Shown here: positions 23,280 through 35,213 of the stretch, piece after piece
Position numbering within the stretch: position 1 is the first letter of the stretch
Layout: each line of letters begins with the position of its first letter
Source of the DNA: Moniliella sp. 'wahieum'
Taxonomy: Eukaryota > Basidiomycota > Moniliellomycetes > Moniliellales > Moniliellaceae
DNA length: 64,000 nt
Direction: 5' to 3'
Assembly (NCBI GenBank): GCA_003971905.1
Contig: RSEE01000097.1
Location: forward strand, 1 to 64,000
Made by a program: the position numbers and the translations under genes
The notes under the pieces: model-generated
Databases searched by the model: none
What the model saw: the letters and a program-made list of their open reading frames with translations, nothing else
What the model was told of the DNA's origin: nothing

Positions 23280-23710
23280 GTCGTCTCGCATGGCAACGTA
23301 GCTCACACGGAACAAGCAGGACTTGGGCGTCCAGCCTGCAGTCCGTGATCCTGAAACGGAAGGTTGACACAGGCAAAGACAAGATAGGACAGCAGGCTTT
23401 GTGAACAGAACAATTCACCCGTTTTGTAGGAGGGTAGCCGCGGAATCCATACAAAGACTGAAAGTTGGAGATCGAGACGGCAATGGATGGCCGGTCGAAA
23501 GGATACAGAGAAAAACCAAGAGGCGGTCTCTGGAAGCAAGTCGGTAGGACTGCTGGTGAACTACTAGGAGTAACGCGGACGTTGCCTGGTGAGTCAAGAG
23601 CGGATGAATAAAAGATGTTGCTACAAAAATGACTATAGGGGGAAAGAAACATGGATCAAGGGTGGCCGTGCAAAAGCGACTTATTGTCGCCCCGACAGTG
23701 CCATCAAGGC
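23280..23710 (-). repeat. Dispersed repeat copy (matches 52560-52925 in opposite orientation)
   Basis: The reverse complement aligns by eye with the plus strand at 52560-52925. Shared blocks include CTGTCTTTGCCTG / TTGTCTTTGCCTG, ACGGACTGCAGG / ACGGACTACAGG and CTTGACTCACC / CTTGACCCACT, all in the same order. Its right end (about 23668-23690) also shares AAGTCGC-TTTTGCACGGC with the repeat at 25352-25373. Confidence 0.7.
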
Positions 23711-24331
23711 ATCTCGGCGACGAGGAGTCAACCTTTTGAACTTGATGTTCGCGTTCGAAGATAACAATGCGCAAGCCCATCCAGCCGTCAGCATCAGATA
23801 CTCGGGGGATAGTGTGTGCGGTGAGCGTATATCGTCCTGGCTGTTCATGAATGTTGCAGCCCAGATAGCAGAAAGTGGCTTATTTAGGTTCACAGCATGT
23901 CCTGCTAGAATGATGTCGACAGTGCTTGCCCATTGTTCGACCTCATCGAGAGAATCCGAGGGCATCTGGGGCGCCCCTTGAAGTATCGCGGTGCGGCGAT
24001 GTCGCCCTGACGATACTGAGTGCCCCCCTTGTGCTTCATCGGTTGGATCGTACGCAATGCGGGGGCGTCGGGCACGCGGACGGTTTGCAGGAGGAGGAGA
24101 ACCGGATTGTCTTCGGGCCACTGAAACAGGGACACGTCCTGTTGCGGGCACCAATCGAAGGCCCAGGTGGCCGGGCCTGCTTTTGCGGCGGCGATAGCCT
24201 GCAGCTGCGGGACGATAAAAAGTTGTCAGGCAGCTCCAAAATGTTGGAGGCAGGCATAGTAGCGGGAGCGGGAAGGGCGGGGGCTTTGGAGTGATGTAGA
24301 GAAGTGGCTCTGTTCGTAAAGTCTGTTGCAC
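23681..24331 (-). pseudogene. Unidentified coding-like remnant, possibly gag-like
   Basis: A 216-residue open frame, best read with one or two frame changes: a segment with MSLFQWPEDNPVLLLLQTVR and GDIAAPRYFKGRP, then SLDEVEQWASTVDIILAGHA, VNLNKPLSAIWAATFMN and SPEYLMLTAGWACALL. Composition looks like real protein, and the order (short N-terminal part, then a helical domain) is reminiscent of retroelement gag proteins, but I cannot assign a family. It borders a repeat copy, which supports an element origin. Confidence 0.35.
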
Positions 24332-25329
24332 CCCAACTAGAGGGCTGATTTAACGGTAGCACACAGCGGAAACGAGGTTACGAGTAGCTCGAAGAGAGTG
24401 GCGGTGACACAGATCGAGATAGGCACAAGTAAGTAGCACAGGAAGAAGAGGGGAGAAATGAAAGGGGCTGCGCGCGCACGCCAGGCAGAGCAGGCGCTGA
24501 GACTTACCCCGGCACGGATGCGGGTACGGCCCCAGCTATGGGCAGGCAATCATCCCTTTCACGCCACAACAGTACAAGCCACTCCGGCATACACTGGCAT
24601 GAACTGGGGTGCGAATGTCAATTGTACTAGGTCTTGCTACTATACTACGGATTCGTAAAAGGATACGGATTTCCTAAGTATAAAGGGCGGATATTTTGTC
24701 TTCTCCTGATACGTCTGCCCCTATGACGAGAGGAACTTATGCGGCTGTTTCATACTATATCTTAGTACTATATGCATTCGTTAGTTGCAGAGGCCATCTC
24801 GGCGCTTGTTGCGTTTCTTTGCCTTGTCTAGGGGGGGAGCTGCGTTACCTGGAGTGGGGGGCTTCAGAGTGATTGCATAGTAGTAGTAGTTCAATGGTGC
24901 TGAGATAGCTGGCATGGCGTTCCAAATGCGGAACGGAAGAGCTTTTAAGAGAGGATGGCGGTGTTGTTTGTGAATAACCATCCTTTTTCCGTCTCAGTAC
25001 CACTGGAAAGTAAGGAATAGCATCCGTCTGGAGGGAACAGTAGAGCCGATTTGGAGGTGCTTTCGACCGAGGCGAGAATCACAAGAAGCGAAAAGAAGAA
25101 GAAAATAAGATCACTGCTGCTGTAGTGCACAACAAACGTTAAGTAAACTCATGCGCTCCCCGCTGTGTGCTCCCATCGAGCAATGCTACTAAGATCAAGT
25201 CCCTTTCGTGTCGCTGAGGTGACCCAGGCGTGAGTTTCTGGGCTCTTAGTAATTTTATGCTACTTCAATTATAAGTAGAACATCAAGTTCTATATAAGGA
25301 GGATTCGGCTCGCCGCCAACAACATTGCC
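24332..25329. other. Intergenic region
   Basis: No supported gene. At 25185-25290 there is a block also present at 52170-52260 (AAGATCAAGTCCC / AAGATCGAGTCCC, GCTGAGGTGA, CTACTTCAATTAT), followed by a TATA-like CTATATAAGG at 25290-25299. Confidence 0.5.
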
Positions 25330-26000
25330 GCGGCACTTTCACGGGGGGGCGACGATGAAGTCGCCTTTTGCACGGCTACCGTCACTCCCTTATCGTCGCT
25401 CTCGCTTCTCGGTTTCTTCCCTATCACTACTCAAGTTTCTATCTTTCGCTATCGCTCGCAATCGTGACTCGTATTTTCGGCCTTCCTACAAAACCCACAA
25501 CAATCTGACTCATTTCCCCTTTTAGCTGCAGACCTGTTGGTCTTTCCTATGATCCCCTTCTTCTTCTATAAAACCAGCCTGTTCTTAGATTCAATTATGA
25601 TGACCCCACCGCCCACCATCGTTTTTTCCCTCACCCTTCTTCTAGGAAAACTCTCCACTCTAGAAGAACCACCTCTTCGGTCAGCAGCGTCGCTTGCCCT
25701 TCCTCGCGCATCGGAGCTTTCCGCTTTCTTGCCCAGCTCCTAACATACAATCTCTGCCTTGAAAGCGCTGCCTGGCTCTGTCCGCGACAAAAACAGCAAA
25801 GTATAATACTCCCGGCCCTCTGATGTTCAAGCCAGGGTTCCTTTTGGACTTTAGATCTGAAACGTGTTCAATCCTTGGTGAGTCTTGTCTCCGATGGGCA
25901 AGGAAGGTGACTCCGCCTGGAAAGGCAGCATCCCCGTTACAGCACAACCATTACTACAGCATCACGGATCGAAGTCTCCTGCTGCGGCTGGTGTCACTCT
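25330..26000 (+). repeat. Dispersed repeat, copy 1
   Basis: Aligns by eye over about 650 bp with 45360-46070, in the same orientation. Common blocks: CTATCACTACTCA, TAGATYCAATTRTGATG, CTCCACTCTAGAAGAACCACC, GCTGCCTGGCTCT, GATCTGAAACG and GTGAGTCTTGTC. Many differences are C/T or G/A changes. It may be the LTR or leader of an old retroelement whose body would be the remnant at 26000-26850. Confidence 0.75.
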
Positions 26001-26850
26001 AATGAGACCTGTTGGACTCTGCGCACGAGAAGGCATCGTCCGCCGCAACGTCGACACTGCCCTGCCCGAGATTCACCGCAGCGTGCTCGAGGGCGATGTT
26101 GACGCCGACTGGAGCACCTGTGGAATACGGTTCTTTGCCGACAGGTAAACCTCCTGCAACGCAGGGCCAGCTCCGGTGATGTTTTGCCCTACAGCCGCCC
26201 AACCCGCTCCCCCCCCCCCCTCCGTCTACCCACCGGCCACCTCCATCCTAGACATGATATAACGCGCGCGACGCGCGCCGTTGGCGCGAACAGCGCGCCA
26301 AACAAAACGCCACCTAAATGGAAGTGCCCAAGTCCGAATTTTTAAGAGGACGGCTACCCGAGTCTTGCTCAAAACGGCGTTCCCTCCTCGAGGCCCTACT
26401 ACATCTCGTCCTAAAGGATTACGTTTCCCTGAGCAGACCGTAGTATCGGCCGATAAATTTCCTCCACCTTTCTCCCTAGCCGTTGGTTTGGCGCATGCCG
26501 TAATCTCGTCGTCCGGCACCGTTGCTACTGTGCCTATCACGGTTGAAAAAAACCGCGGGTACCGTCATCGTGGACATGGGTGCATCTGTCAACATCTCAT
26601 CTGCAGCGCCTGTGTTGGGTGCTCCCAGAAACAAAGATTGACGCCTCGGCAACGACTGCTCTCGATACCGTGGCCCTTGGCCTGAGCCACACGCTGGGTA
26701 CAGCCCGCCTCACCATCGGGCTGGGCTCCCGCTTCTTCGCCGAAGAGATGCTCCGTATTATCGAACACCGCAAGCTAATGATGCTGCTAGGGTCCCCTTT
26801 TCTCTCTAGGGGACCCAAGCCACCATTTCCACATCCCTGAACGGCTTGTT
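26000..26850 (+). pseudogene. Coding-like remnant after the repeat, unidentified
   Basis: Plus-strand pieces with protein-like composition: EGIVRRNVDTALPEIHRSVL (about 26030-26090), then TVIVDMGASVNISSAAPVLG (about 26563-26620), then DASATTALDTVALGLSHTLG, TARLTIGLGSRFFAEEM and LRIIEHRKLMMLLG (26640-26790). VDMGASVN is weakly like a retropepsin site, but the following residues do not confirm this. The pieces are in different frames and no complete gene is visible. Confidence 0.3.
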
Positions 26851-29575
26851 CGTCCATTCCTTCTTCGTCCGTTATAGGAAAGCATAGGGGCCCTTCTCCC
26901 CGTTTCGCTCCGACACACGCCTGCGTACTTGGTCCATGCATGAGTCACTGGCCTTTTCCGATCTGAGAAAAGCGGACGAATACGCGCGCGCCGCGAAGTT
27001 GTACCTTACTTGGGATGAGACATCTTCAAGCGGGCAAGGCTCTGAGAGCCCAGAATTCCGGGAAGGCAGGTTCTGCCCCCGGGAAATCAGTAATCTTGCT
27101 ATGACGTCGGTCCGAAATACAGCAGAGCGGCGTGCGGTTGAAAAATCTCCTTGCTCTTTCTTGGCATTTTTGGAAGAGATGTGACATGCGCTATTGGTCA
27201 AAACATTACGAACGGAATGGGTTCTATGGTATCAATTGCGTAACGCGCCACCTCCGTTGTGGGTAAGAAGGGGCAGCTTGGAGGTTGCCCGAACGGTATA
27301 TGCCCTTTGTGAAAAATGTCCCCGAGACTGTCGAGCTAAGGCCGTTAAGCTTTAAGGTTATACGTTAACTTTAGTCATTGTGAAGAGCAAAGTCACTAGG
27401 CGCTAGTTACTCTGAATTAATGACTTTGGGCTCTCGCCACGCCTTTACAATTTGATCTCCATCTCCATCATTTGCTGTTCTCTGTCCTTTCTTCTTTAAG
27501 GCATGCGCTAGCAAGAGCCTGCGACCGAGTATCGTCTGGCGGCAGATATGGTATTCCCATGGTCAGGCGGAGGAGGAGGATTGAATGCAGCAATCATTAT
27601 ATTCGGGTCTCAAAAAGTTTCAAGAGGGCAGTAGCAGTAGCATGTACAAAAAGCTGATGTTGCAGGAGGAAAAAGGCCCCCGGGAGAGGTGGCTGTTTGC
27701 GATCTATCTCCTCTGATCGATCTGATCTCTTTTGCCGGACAGACCTTCTGGCATCTTCCTCTGTTGGATATCCTGGCTCTCTCTTCCTCGCATCGATCGG
27801 TTGCGCCCATCTTGCCTTCTCTATCCCTCCTGCATTTTGTCTGGAAAAATGGCAATCATTAATCACCACGGTATGATCCATTGCATGAGATGCATGTGAT
27901 ATAGCATGTGACATGTGACATGTGACATGTCTTCACTGTGACGGGTGACTCTGGGGCCGAGTAGTTATAGGCTTGGGCTGTAGGACTGACAGACTGCCGG
28001 ACTCGCGCAGAAACAAATCCATGGCTCGATTATCGATTACGATTATCGATCATCGATAGCGCTAACCAGTGCATGACGTGGTTCAATTTCTTCACACACT
28101 GGATCTGTGCTTGTGAACCGGTGTGATGCATGTGAATGAGGCCGTTGATCGATGATCGTTGATCGTACGTTGGTCGATCTATGATTGGCCGGTGCCGGTG
28201 ATCCCAACGTAATTGAACGTTCAGTTGAACTCGAACCTGCCCGATAAGGTCATGGCCGAAGCACCCTACCCTAAGGCCCTAACAGGCGGCGGGGCGACGC
28301 AATGGCAAGCATGTGCTTTTTTCTTGCTCAATGGCCGTCACGCGTCACCGGTGGTCTCACTCTCTCAGGTGTCCCTGTCAGAACAAAGGGAGCCCGCCGC
28401 AGTAGGGCACGGTTCACTAGTCACTGCAATCAGTCGATCAGACCCGTGAGAATCTGGGAGCATCCCATTCTTCCCGCCACAGCGCCAGACGAGGAGGGCG
28501 ATCGTCTCGAGATGTCTGCGCGCAGCCACGACAGGCGAGGAGGCGACCGGATGGAAACGCTGGAAAGGCGGCTGGGCTGGCGTGCACATGGCTCGCCCGG
28601 CGCCGCGCGCATCCCAGCGGTACTTCCTAGTTACTGTCTGTAGCCGTAGCAGCAGTGTAGTTCAGCGTCGTTTAGCGCTATGCAGAGGCAGCCTAGTGTA
28701 GCTGCACTGCTGATCATCGCGATCAACAACGATCCACTGCTCCAAGCCACACCCCGCATCCCGCCAGCCTCGCCGTGAGTTCGATCATCGATCGTATGCA
28801 TGCATCAGGCATGGGCAGTGTCCGCGCACGTGCAGGCACAGTGCGGGGGCAGCTGGGCAGACAGCAGACAGCCTCCAGCAGCCGGCCCCTGTCCAGCTTC
28901 AAGCTTCAAGCTGGGCCAGAAAACGTCATCGATCATCCGAACGTTCGCCTCCAAGTTCCAAGCTTCACCGTTGCAGCTCTACGCAGCCTGCAGAGAGCCT
29001 GCGGGAGCGCCTTGTCAGTCAGCGTCGCGCCACCGCCCGTGCCTAAGCGCCGCTTGCACTGCCCCTATGCACATGTGCGCTGTGGCGCGGCATTCCGGGT
29101 CCATGCATGTGCATCCGGCGGGGGGCGCGGGGGCAGGCCCCGTGTCAGGGCGCACAGCGGCACTGTATGTCGCCGCAGCCAAGCAGCAGTCGCAGCAGCG
29201 ATCGCAGACAGACGGACAGCCGAACGCACGGGGCCTGTGTACCCACCCGCTGCTGCTCGCTGGGCTCGGCCACGCTTCAGGCTTCAGCTTCAGGCTGAAG
29301 CTTCAAGCTCTTCACGCTCGATAGACGGCAGCACATCTAGCATGCAGCAGAATCACAGAGTTCAGTTCAGACACGCACCGCCCGTGTGCGCTGCCTCGCT
29401 TAGCCCGTAGACAGGTCCATTGGGGCCAGTTGCTAGCACCAAGCACAGCCTCTGAAGATCCCTCCACTACACCTCCAGCTATCACCCACACCCCACACCA
29501 CTCCCGTCTCTCTTTGCGACCGGGCTTGTGCTTGCTCGCTCGCCCGCTTGCTCGCCCGCTTCCGTCCTTCTCGCC
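26851..29575. other. Intergenic region rich in short palindromic motifs
   Basis: No supported gene. Contents: ACATGTG repeats (27900-27930), ATTATCGAT/ATCATCGATAG clusters (28030-28065), GTTGATCGTTGATCGT (28143-28170), a CGTCACGCGTCACCGG palindrome (28336-28351) and GCTTCAAGCTTCAAGCT (28895-28912) with an inverted counterpart at 29277-29309. The open frames at 28775-29410 are repeat-rich and were not called. Confidence 0.6.
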
Positions 29576-31923
29576 ATGTCGCGCCCTATGCCCCCCTGCG
29601 GCCAATGCCGTCGCGGCAAGGCAGTGGCCAGTCGGTCTACACCGACGCACTTTCCGACTTGACCCCCCCAGCCGATGGCCAGCCCAGCGCCAACGCACTC
29701 GCCTCCCTCTCCCAGTATCCGACCATGCCAGTCCCCTCACCACCATCGCCAGCCAGAACATCCCAGCCCATTGACTATCCACCCTCGGCCGCCGGCCATG
29801 CCATTGCTCTTTCCCGTCCCCACGACGACGACACTGGCGCCATCGTGCCTCTGCCCTCGCCCAATGCCTCGGACGCGGACCACAGCCTCTCCACAGCACC
29901 GCAACCGCTACCACCCAATGCTCAGCACTTGCCTCACCATGATCACCCTGCTGCACCCATGCTCCAGTCCAACATTCCGTCCAGTGCGTCGGGCGCACAA
30001 CGTGAAGACGCTTGGGGTGATACACTCGCTTCTCTAGAGCGCCGGTACCCCACTGCCACTCCCTCGGGTCTTTCCCTGTCTCACACTACCTGCCGGGCAG
30101 AGCACAAAGCATCGTCTGGGCTCTCGTCGCCACCGCGGCCGCTCACTATACGATGATCAAAACAAATCGTCTGTCCGTTCCCCTCTGGCGCGGCCCCTGT
30201 CCCATCTGGTCCCCACCAGTGGTGGTGCTTTCCGTCGTTCGAGTGCGGTCACTCCTTCGATTTCGCGCATGAGCCGGTCCCAGGTAAATGGAAACCCTCT
30301 CTTCCAGCCCCCTGACATCCCTTGCCTCGGCTTTGCACACCCGTAAAGTGGGAGCAGGCCGTGCTGCCTGGGGCCTGATGGCGGAGGCAACGCCGCATTG
30401 GGTGCGGGGGCTATGAAGATGACGATGGTGTCGACATTGAACCCACCAGGGGGCTACGCGACTGAACCCGGCAGTGGTGGTCCCGGACTCATTCGTCGTG
30501 TGACGGGCCGCCGCCGCAACGGCCAGACTCAAGCTACCGAAGGGAACAATTTACCTCAGAGCCAATGGAAAAGTACATCGACGATGACGAGGACGATGAT
30601 GCATCGCTCGACAAGGTTGGAATTTTGCATCGTACCTTGGTGGATTGGTGTGGCGTCTGACAGGGCGTAAGGACAAGATTCAGCGCTTCGGTGGAACAAA
30701 TTTAAATGGGCATTGTTCGCAGGCAATTTGCTGCTCACGCTGTATGGAATCGCTGTTGCTTGGTCGGCACAATCCTCACGGGACGCGCGTCTGGAGCAAA
30801 TAGAAACGTGATCGTGTCAGCCAGGATTGAGTTGATTTGTACGTATTTTCGACGCTGTCGTTGATTCTGAATTGTTTAATTGACCACCCCACTCCCTCAT
30901 AACAGTATCGACGGTAGCCGCCACTCTGTTTTTGTTGCGGCTGTTGTGGGTTGGTGCGGAATCCTACTTAATAACAGGGCTTTTCTTACAGTGTGGAACC
31001 TGCTGCTGTGGATCTCGTTTGCTTTTCTTGTTGCACCGGGGTACCTGGCTTACAAGAAGCACACGTTCAACCTGGAGGGTAAGACCAACGAGCTGTGGAG
31101 CCGCTCGTTGAATGTGGCCCAAAGGAGAATAGTCCAGAACACACTGAGCTGCTGCGGGTATTACAACCCCGCGATCGAAGCGTCTGAGACCAATCTATGC
31201 TACGCACGCAGTTCTCTGCCCGGGTGCAAGGGGCGTTTCCTTCGCTTTGAGCGGATGATGTTCCGCTACTTTTACACGGCCGCATTCTCCGTGGTTGGGC
31301 CGCACCTGTGTCTCGTGGTGCTAGGTCTGTTGTGCTCCAACCACGTGACCTACGCTTTGGCAAGGCATTACCCCGCCTCCATACCAGCTCGATCCTGCGA
31401 CTGCTCGGACCATTAAGGACGACTTCCTTTCCCAGTTGGCCCAGATCTATTCGCCCGAGCTTGTGCGGCAAGTGCTGGAGGCACAACGGCGCAATGTGGT
31501 CCGCAAGCAACGCATGGTCCCCGGAACCCCGGGGAGCAAGCACCGCTCGTTCCTGTACCTCCCCGGCACCCCTACTGCTAGTGGTACAGCAGCCCACACC
31601 ATGGCTGCCTCCATCGTGCGGACTCCGGGGGGCACACTGTTCCCTCCGCTTCGCTCCTGGCCGTCCCCGGCACCGAGCTTCCTCCCCCCGACCGGCAGGC
31701 CCTATTTGGTGCCGGCATGCGGGTGGACGACTCTGACTCGTCCTCGGGTCCGAGCCACTGGCGAGGATGGTTCCTACCCTTTCACACTAGAGCTTTTTCA
31801 CTTTTTGACCATCCACTCCGTTCAACACGTTCAACGTTCAACAGCGATGTTGATCGCATTGACTGCCATTCCTTTTATCCTCTTCCTGTTTTTGTTTTTT
31901 TTATCTCCTCCCAAGTACTCTAA
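29576..31923 (+). CDS. Tetraspanin-like membrane protein (fungal Tsp2/Tsp3 type)
   Basis: Four-span membrane protein with a long Ser/Pro-rich cytosolic N-terminus (about 29576-30600, including an acidic EKYIDDDEDDDASLDK). Membrane segments: TM1 KWALFAGNLLLTLYGIAVAW (about 30703-30765), TM2 STVAATLFLLRLLWVGAESY (about 30907-30970), TM3 VWNLLLWISFAFLVAPGYLA (30992-31050), TM4 FSVVGPHLCLVVLGLLCSNH (about 31285-31345). The large extracellular loop has the tetraspanin Cys-Cys-Gly signature in LSCCGYYNP (31144-31170) with further Cys in NLCYARSSLPGCKGRF. The cytosolic tail contains DDFLSQLAQIYSPELVRQVL and LFGAGMRVDDSDSSSG. A probable intron starts at GTTGGAATTT (30616) and another lies between TM1 and TM2 (about 30808-30905). 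Several 1-nt frame breaks occur. The C-terminal limit is uncertain (31740-31923). Tetraspanins organise membrane microdomains; in basidiomycetes their individual roles are poorly known. Confidence 0.8.
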
Positions 31924-32838
31924 TATGGCTGAGCTGGTTCACCAACCCTCTATCCTCTCCTCTTGCTCTTCTCTGGAGCATAGATTCCCCGAAAGCATGT
32001 TGAGCTTCCTTTTTATCCCTGTGCCTCCTACCTATGATTGCACCCCCCCCCACCTCCGCCCTTTTCTTTCTAGCAGCCACCTCGACACATCCCCATGCTT
32101 ATCCTACTATGACCCGCGTGCGTGGCGCGTGCTGGAGGGAGGATGAACCTGTGACGTGCGAGACGTGTAATCTGTTGATACCGTTTTGAGCCGGATCTCT
32201 TGTGTGCTGCTCTGCTTGTATTATAGAACAGCTGGAATCACCTCCGTCGACGAGTCAGAAATCCGGCGATAGTAGTACTCCATGAAAAGCCAACATTCAT
32301 ATGAACAGGTACGGATGCACTGTCTGCACACGTCTGGAACGTCATTAATCATTCCTCTTCTCCAAGTTCCAAATAATGGTGGGGCAGTGTGATGGATGAG
32401 GCCGATGAGGCCTGAGAAAACCTAAGAGGGTCGTCCAGCCTCTTAGTACAATTGGTTATCGTGTACCCACTGATTGTGTGGGTCTGACAACCCATATCGT
32501 CGATGCGGTAGATGCAGTCAATTTTCATCGATGGTCGCGGTTTTCTGACTGCTCAAGAGGTCCTCCAGTGGCAATGGGCTACGTCGTGGGGGCTACCCGC
32601 ACATCGGCGTTCATGTGCCGGATTCACTCACTGGTCCTGTGGTGTACCACTCACCACACTGACCGACCGGTCTTCACAGGGTCATCGGCGGGGTACTTAT
32701 AGAGTGCGACTTTGGAGCACTCGATCGGGAATTCTATTCTGGGATCAGCTGAAAAGCACCCATTAGACAGAGTGTGAAGGCAAAGTAACGAATCGGGGCA
32801 TGCGCGGCAAGTCTTCCAACAACGTCTGAAGGGATTGA

Positions 32839-32869
<31 letters not shown>

Positions 32870-33527
32870 GAGAAGGGAGGGAGCACAGGCCCGGATGCGC
32901 AGCTTGCAACCGGAACTCTTCCGCCCGATAAGCGAGGTGGCCGTCACTGATCATCAACTTGAGGGCCGTGCAGGGGAACCCTAGAACTACCCTCCCGCAG
33001 TTGGTACTTCAGATGGCTCTGCTTAGATCAATCTTGGATGGATCCGCATTACTTGGGCGCTGGGACGAGCGAAACCTAGAAGGGCCCACAGCGTGAGCGT
33101 TCAAGCTCGGACGGGCTATTAACAAGTCAGCCGTTGCCACGACGTCGAGCCAGATCGATGGTAGATGAGGCTTCAGATGAAGTTGGAGATTCCCTTCCAC
33201 AGACGCTTTTACCTCACCTATGCCAGCCATGCATGTCAGCCCATGTCACCCCCCTTCGTGGCTCATGCTCTCACACAGCCAATCTTATTGACCCCTTGGT
33301 CCCATCGAGCTTGGAGGAAATTACATCATAAACTGCCCCCGTACCTCCTGGGGATGTGCCAACCCTAGTGCACCAGAGGAGGACAGGGGCAGTGTCCCCT
33401 CATCGGCCGCCACCAGATCTTATCTGAATCTGACTGATCAATCTGACGAGCTGCCTCTTAAATACCCCAACCCCTTGCGCTGCGCTCTCCATCTCCACCA
33501 CCTCCCCTCCCCTCCACCACCACCACC
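31924..33527. other. Intergenic region upstream of the subtilase
   Basis: Contains a 7-bp tandem repeat AGGAGAC (32839-32868) and a tRNA-like fold at about 32434-32510 that I did not accept. A TATA-like CTTAAATACC lies at about 33458-33467, roughly 65 nt before the subtilase start. No supported gene. Confidence 0.6.
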
Positions 33528-35213
33528 ATGCGTCTCTTCACTGCGGTAACCCTCGCCTTCGCAGCTGTAGTGGGTGCGCGACCGACACCACCCAGCTTTG
33601 TACCCGGAGCAACAGTGCAGGATGCTTCGGTCATCCCAGCCACGCTCAAGAGCGCCGCCACTTTGGCGAAGTCGAGGGCAAGTACATGGTCAAGCTCAAG
33701 CGTGGGGTATCCTCTAGTGTGTTCTTGGCTCATCAGCAGCTTATTGCCTCGGCCCAAAGCGAAGCAATGCGTACTACGGGTTCTCATCTGCTGAGCGGGA
33801 GACGCACGGCATCCGGCACGTGTATGACCTCGATGCCCATCTTCAAGGCTATGCTGGCCGGTTCACCGACGACGTGCTGGCTTTTATCCGGGCCCAGCCA
33901 GAGGTAGAGTACGTGGAGCGCGACTCGATTGTCAAAACCATGGAGATCCCTCCGGAAGAACAGATGCGTCTCCCCAGCATTTACTCTCCTGCCTCCCCCG
34001 TCGTCTCTGGCAAGCATGTCACCCAGAGGGGCGCCCCTTGGGGGCTGGCACGCATTTCTCATCGCGAAGAACTAGGCTTTGGCAACTTTAACAAATATGT
34101 CTATGACCCTACCGCGGGGGCCGGCGTAACTGCGTACATTATCGAGTACGTTTTCCCTCCATCCAGCAGGAAATGCCTTGCCGCAGAGCTACTTGACCTC
34201 TAACCCACCCACGACAGTACTGGTATCTACATTCACCATGCTGATTTCGGAGGTCGTGCTCGCTGGGGTAAGACGATCCCTTCAGGTGATGTTGACGAAG
34301 ATGGCAATGGACATGGCACCCATTGCGCTGGCACCATTGGCGGCACAACCTATGGTGTCTCGAAAAATGCGGACTTGGTCGCGGTCAAGGTGCTAAGCAG
34401 CTCGGGTTCGGGCACCATGTCGGACGTGACAGCGGGGGTACTATGGGCCGTGAATGATGCCAAGGAAATTTCAGCCAAACTTGCCTCGTCCGACCCAGCA
34501 ACGCGCAAGAAGCACAAGGGATTTGTGGCCAACATGTCTCTGGGTGGTGGTAAGTCGCCTACCCTGGATGCTGCCGTAAACGGTGCCGTTTCTTCTTCGG
34601 TCTTCACTTTGCCGTGGCGGCCGGGAACGAGAACTCGAATGCATGCAACGTGTCTCCAGCAGGTGCCAAGTTACCTGTGACGGTGGGTGCGTCGGACGTG
34701 GGCGACAAGCGGGCCTATTTCTCCAACAAGGGCGAATGTGTTGACATTTTCGCTCCGGGGCTCAACATCAAGTCCACCTGGAACACCGGTAAAGAGGCGA
34801 CCGCTATTCTGTCGGGTACATCCATGGCCACCCCGCACACCGTGGGCTTGCTAGCGTACCTTCTTAGCATTTACGGTACCGACGACTTTGCCACGATCGA
34901 GGGCGCGATTCCTATGCCCTCTGTTGAAGAGGTGGCACTTCAGTATGCTCAGAAGGACTTAGCCAATGCCCTTCGTACGCATGTCAAGTCTCTGTTCCAA
35001 GCGAATAGCCTACTGCCCGCTTCCGTTCTCGAATGGATGGTTGATGTTCTTGCTTCGGGGCCCGCGCCCTCGCCCCAGGCATCCGTTGTCTCGGTGCTTC
35101 ACCCTACGGATCTCAAGAAGGCGCTCGTATCGTTTGCTACCAAGGGCACTCTTACTGATGTCCAGGGGAGTCCCAATGTGCTGGCGTTCAACAATGCTAC
35201 CACGCTAGCGTAA
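33528..35213 (+). CDS. Secreted subtilisin-like serine protease (S8, proteinase K type)
   Basis: Signal peptide MRLFTAVTLAFAAVVGARP, an I9-type propeptide (KYMVKLKRGVSSSVFLAHQQ; later HVYDLDAHLQGYAGRF and QPEVEYVERDSIV), then the peptidase S8 domain. The catalytic Asp is in AYIIDTGIYIHH, its codon split by intron 34146-34217 (72 nt, donor GTACGT, acceptor ACAG). The catalytic His is in GNGHGTHCAGTIGG (about 34305), the oxyanion Asn in AVAAGNENSN (about 34615) and the catalytic Ser in LSGTSMATPHTVGL (about 34820). A C-terminal extension ends KKALVSFATKGTLTDVQGSP and NVLAFNNATTLA, TAA at 35211-35213. Frame breaks: near 33660-33690, near 33765-33775 and near 34605. Extracellular degradative protease by family; GTSMATPHTVGL differs from the common GTSMATPHVAGL but keeps the nucleophile. 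Confidence 0.92.

Noticed and set aside
28775-29410. 211-codon open frame
   Set aside because: Overlaps palindromic motif repeats and has an unnatural Ser/Arg/Cys-rich composition; probably chance.
32434-32510. tRNA-like sequence (D-arm-like TAGTACAATTGGTTA followed by an ACCCAC/GTGGGT hairpin)
   Set aside because: No matching acceptor stem, no T loop with TTC, and the hairpin loop does not give a valid anticodon with T33.
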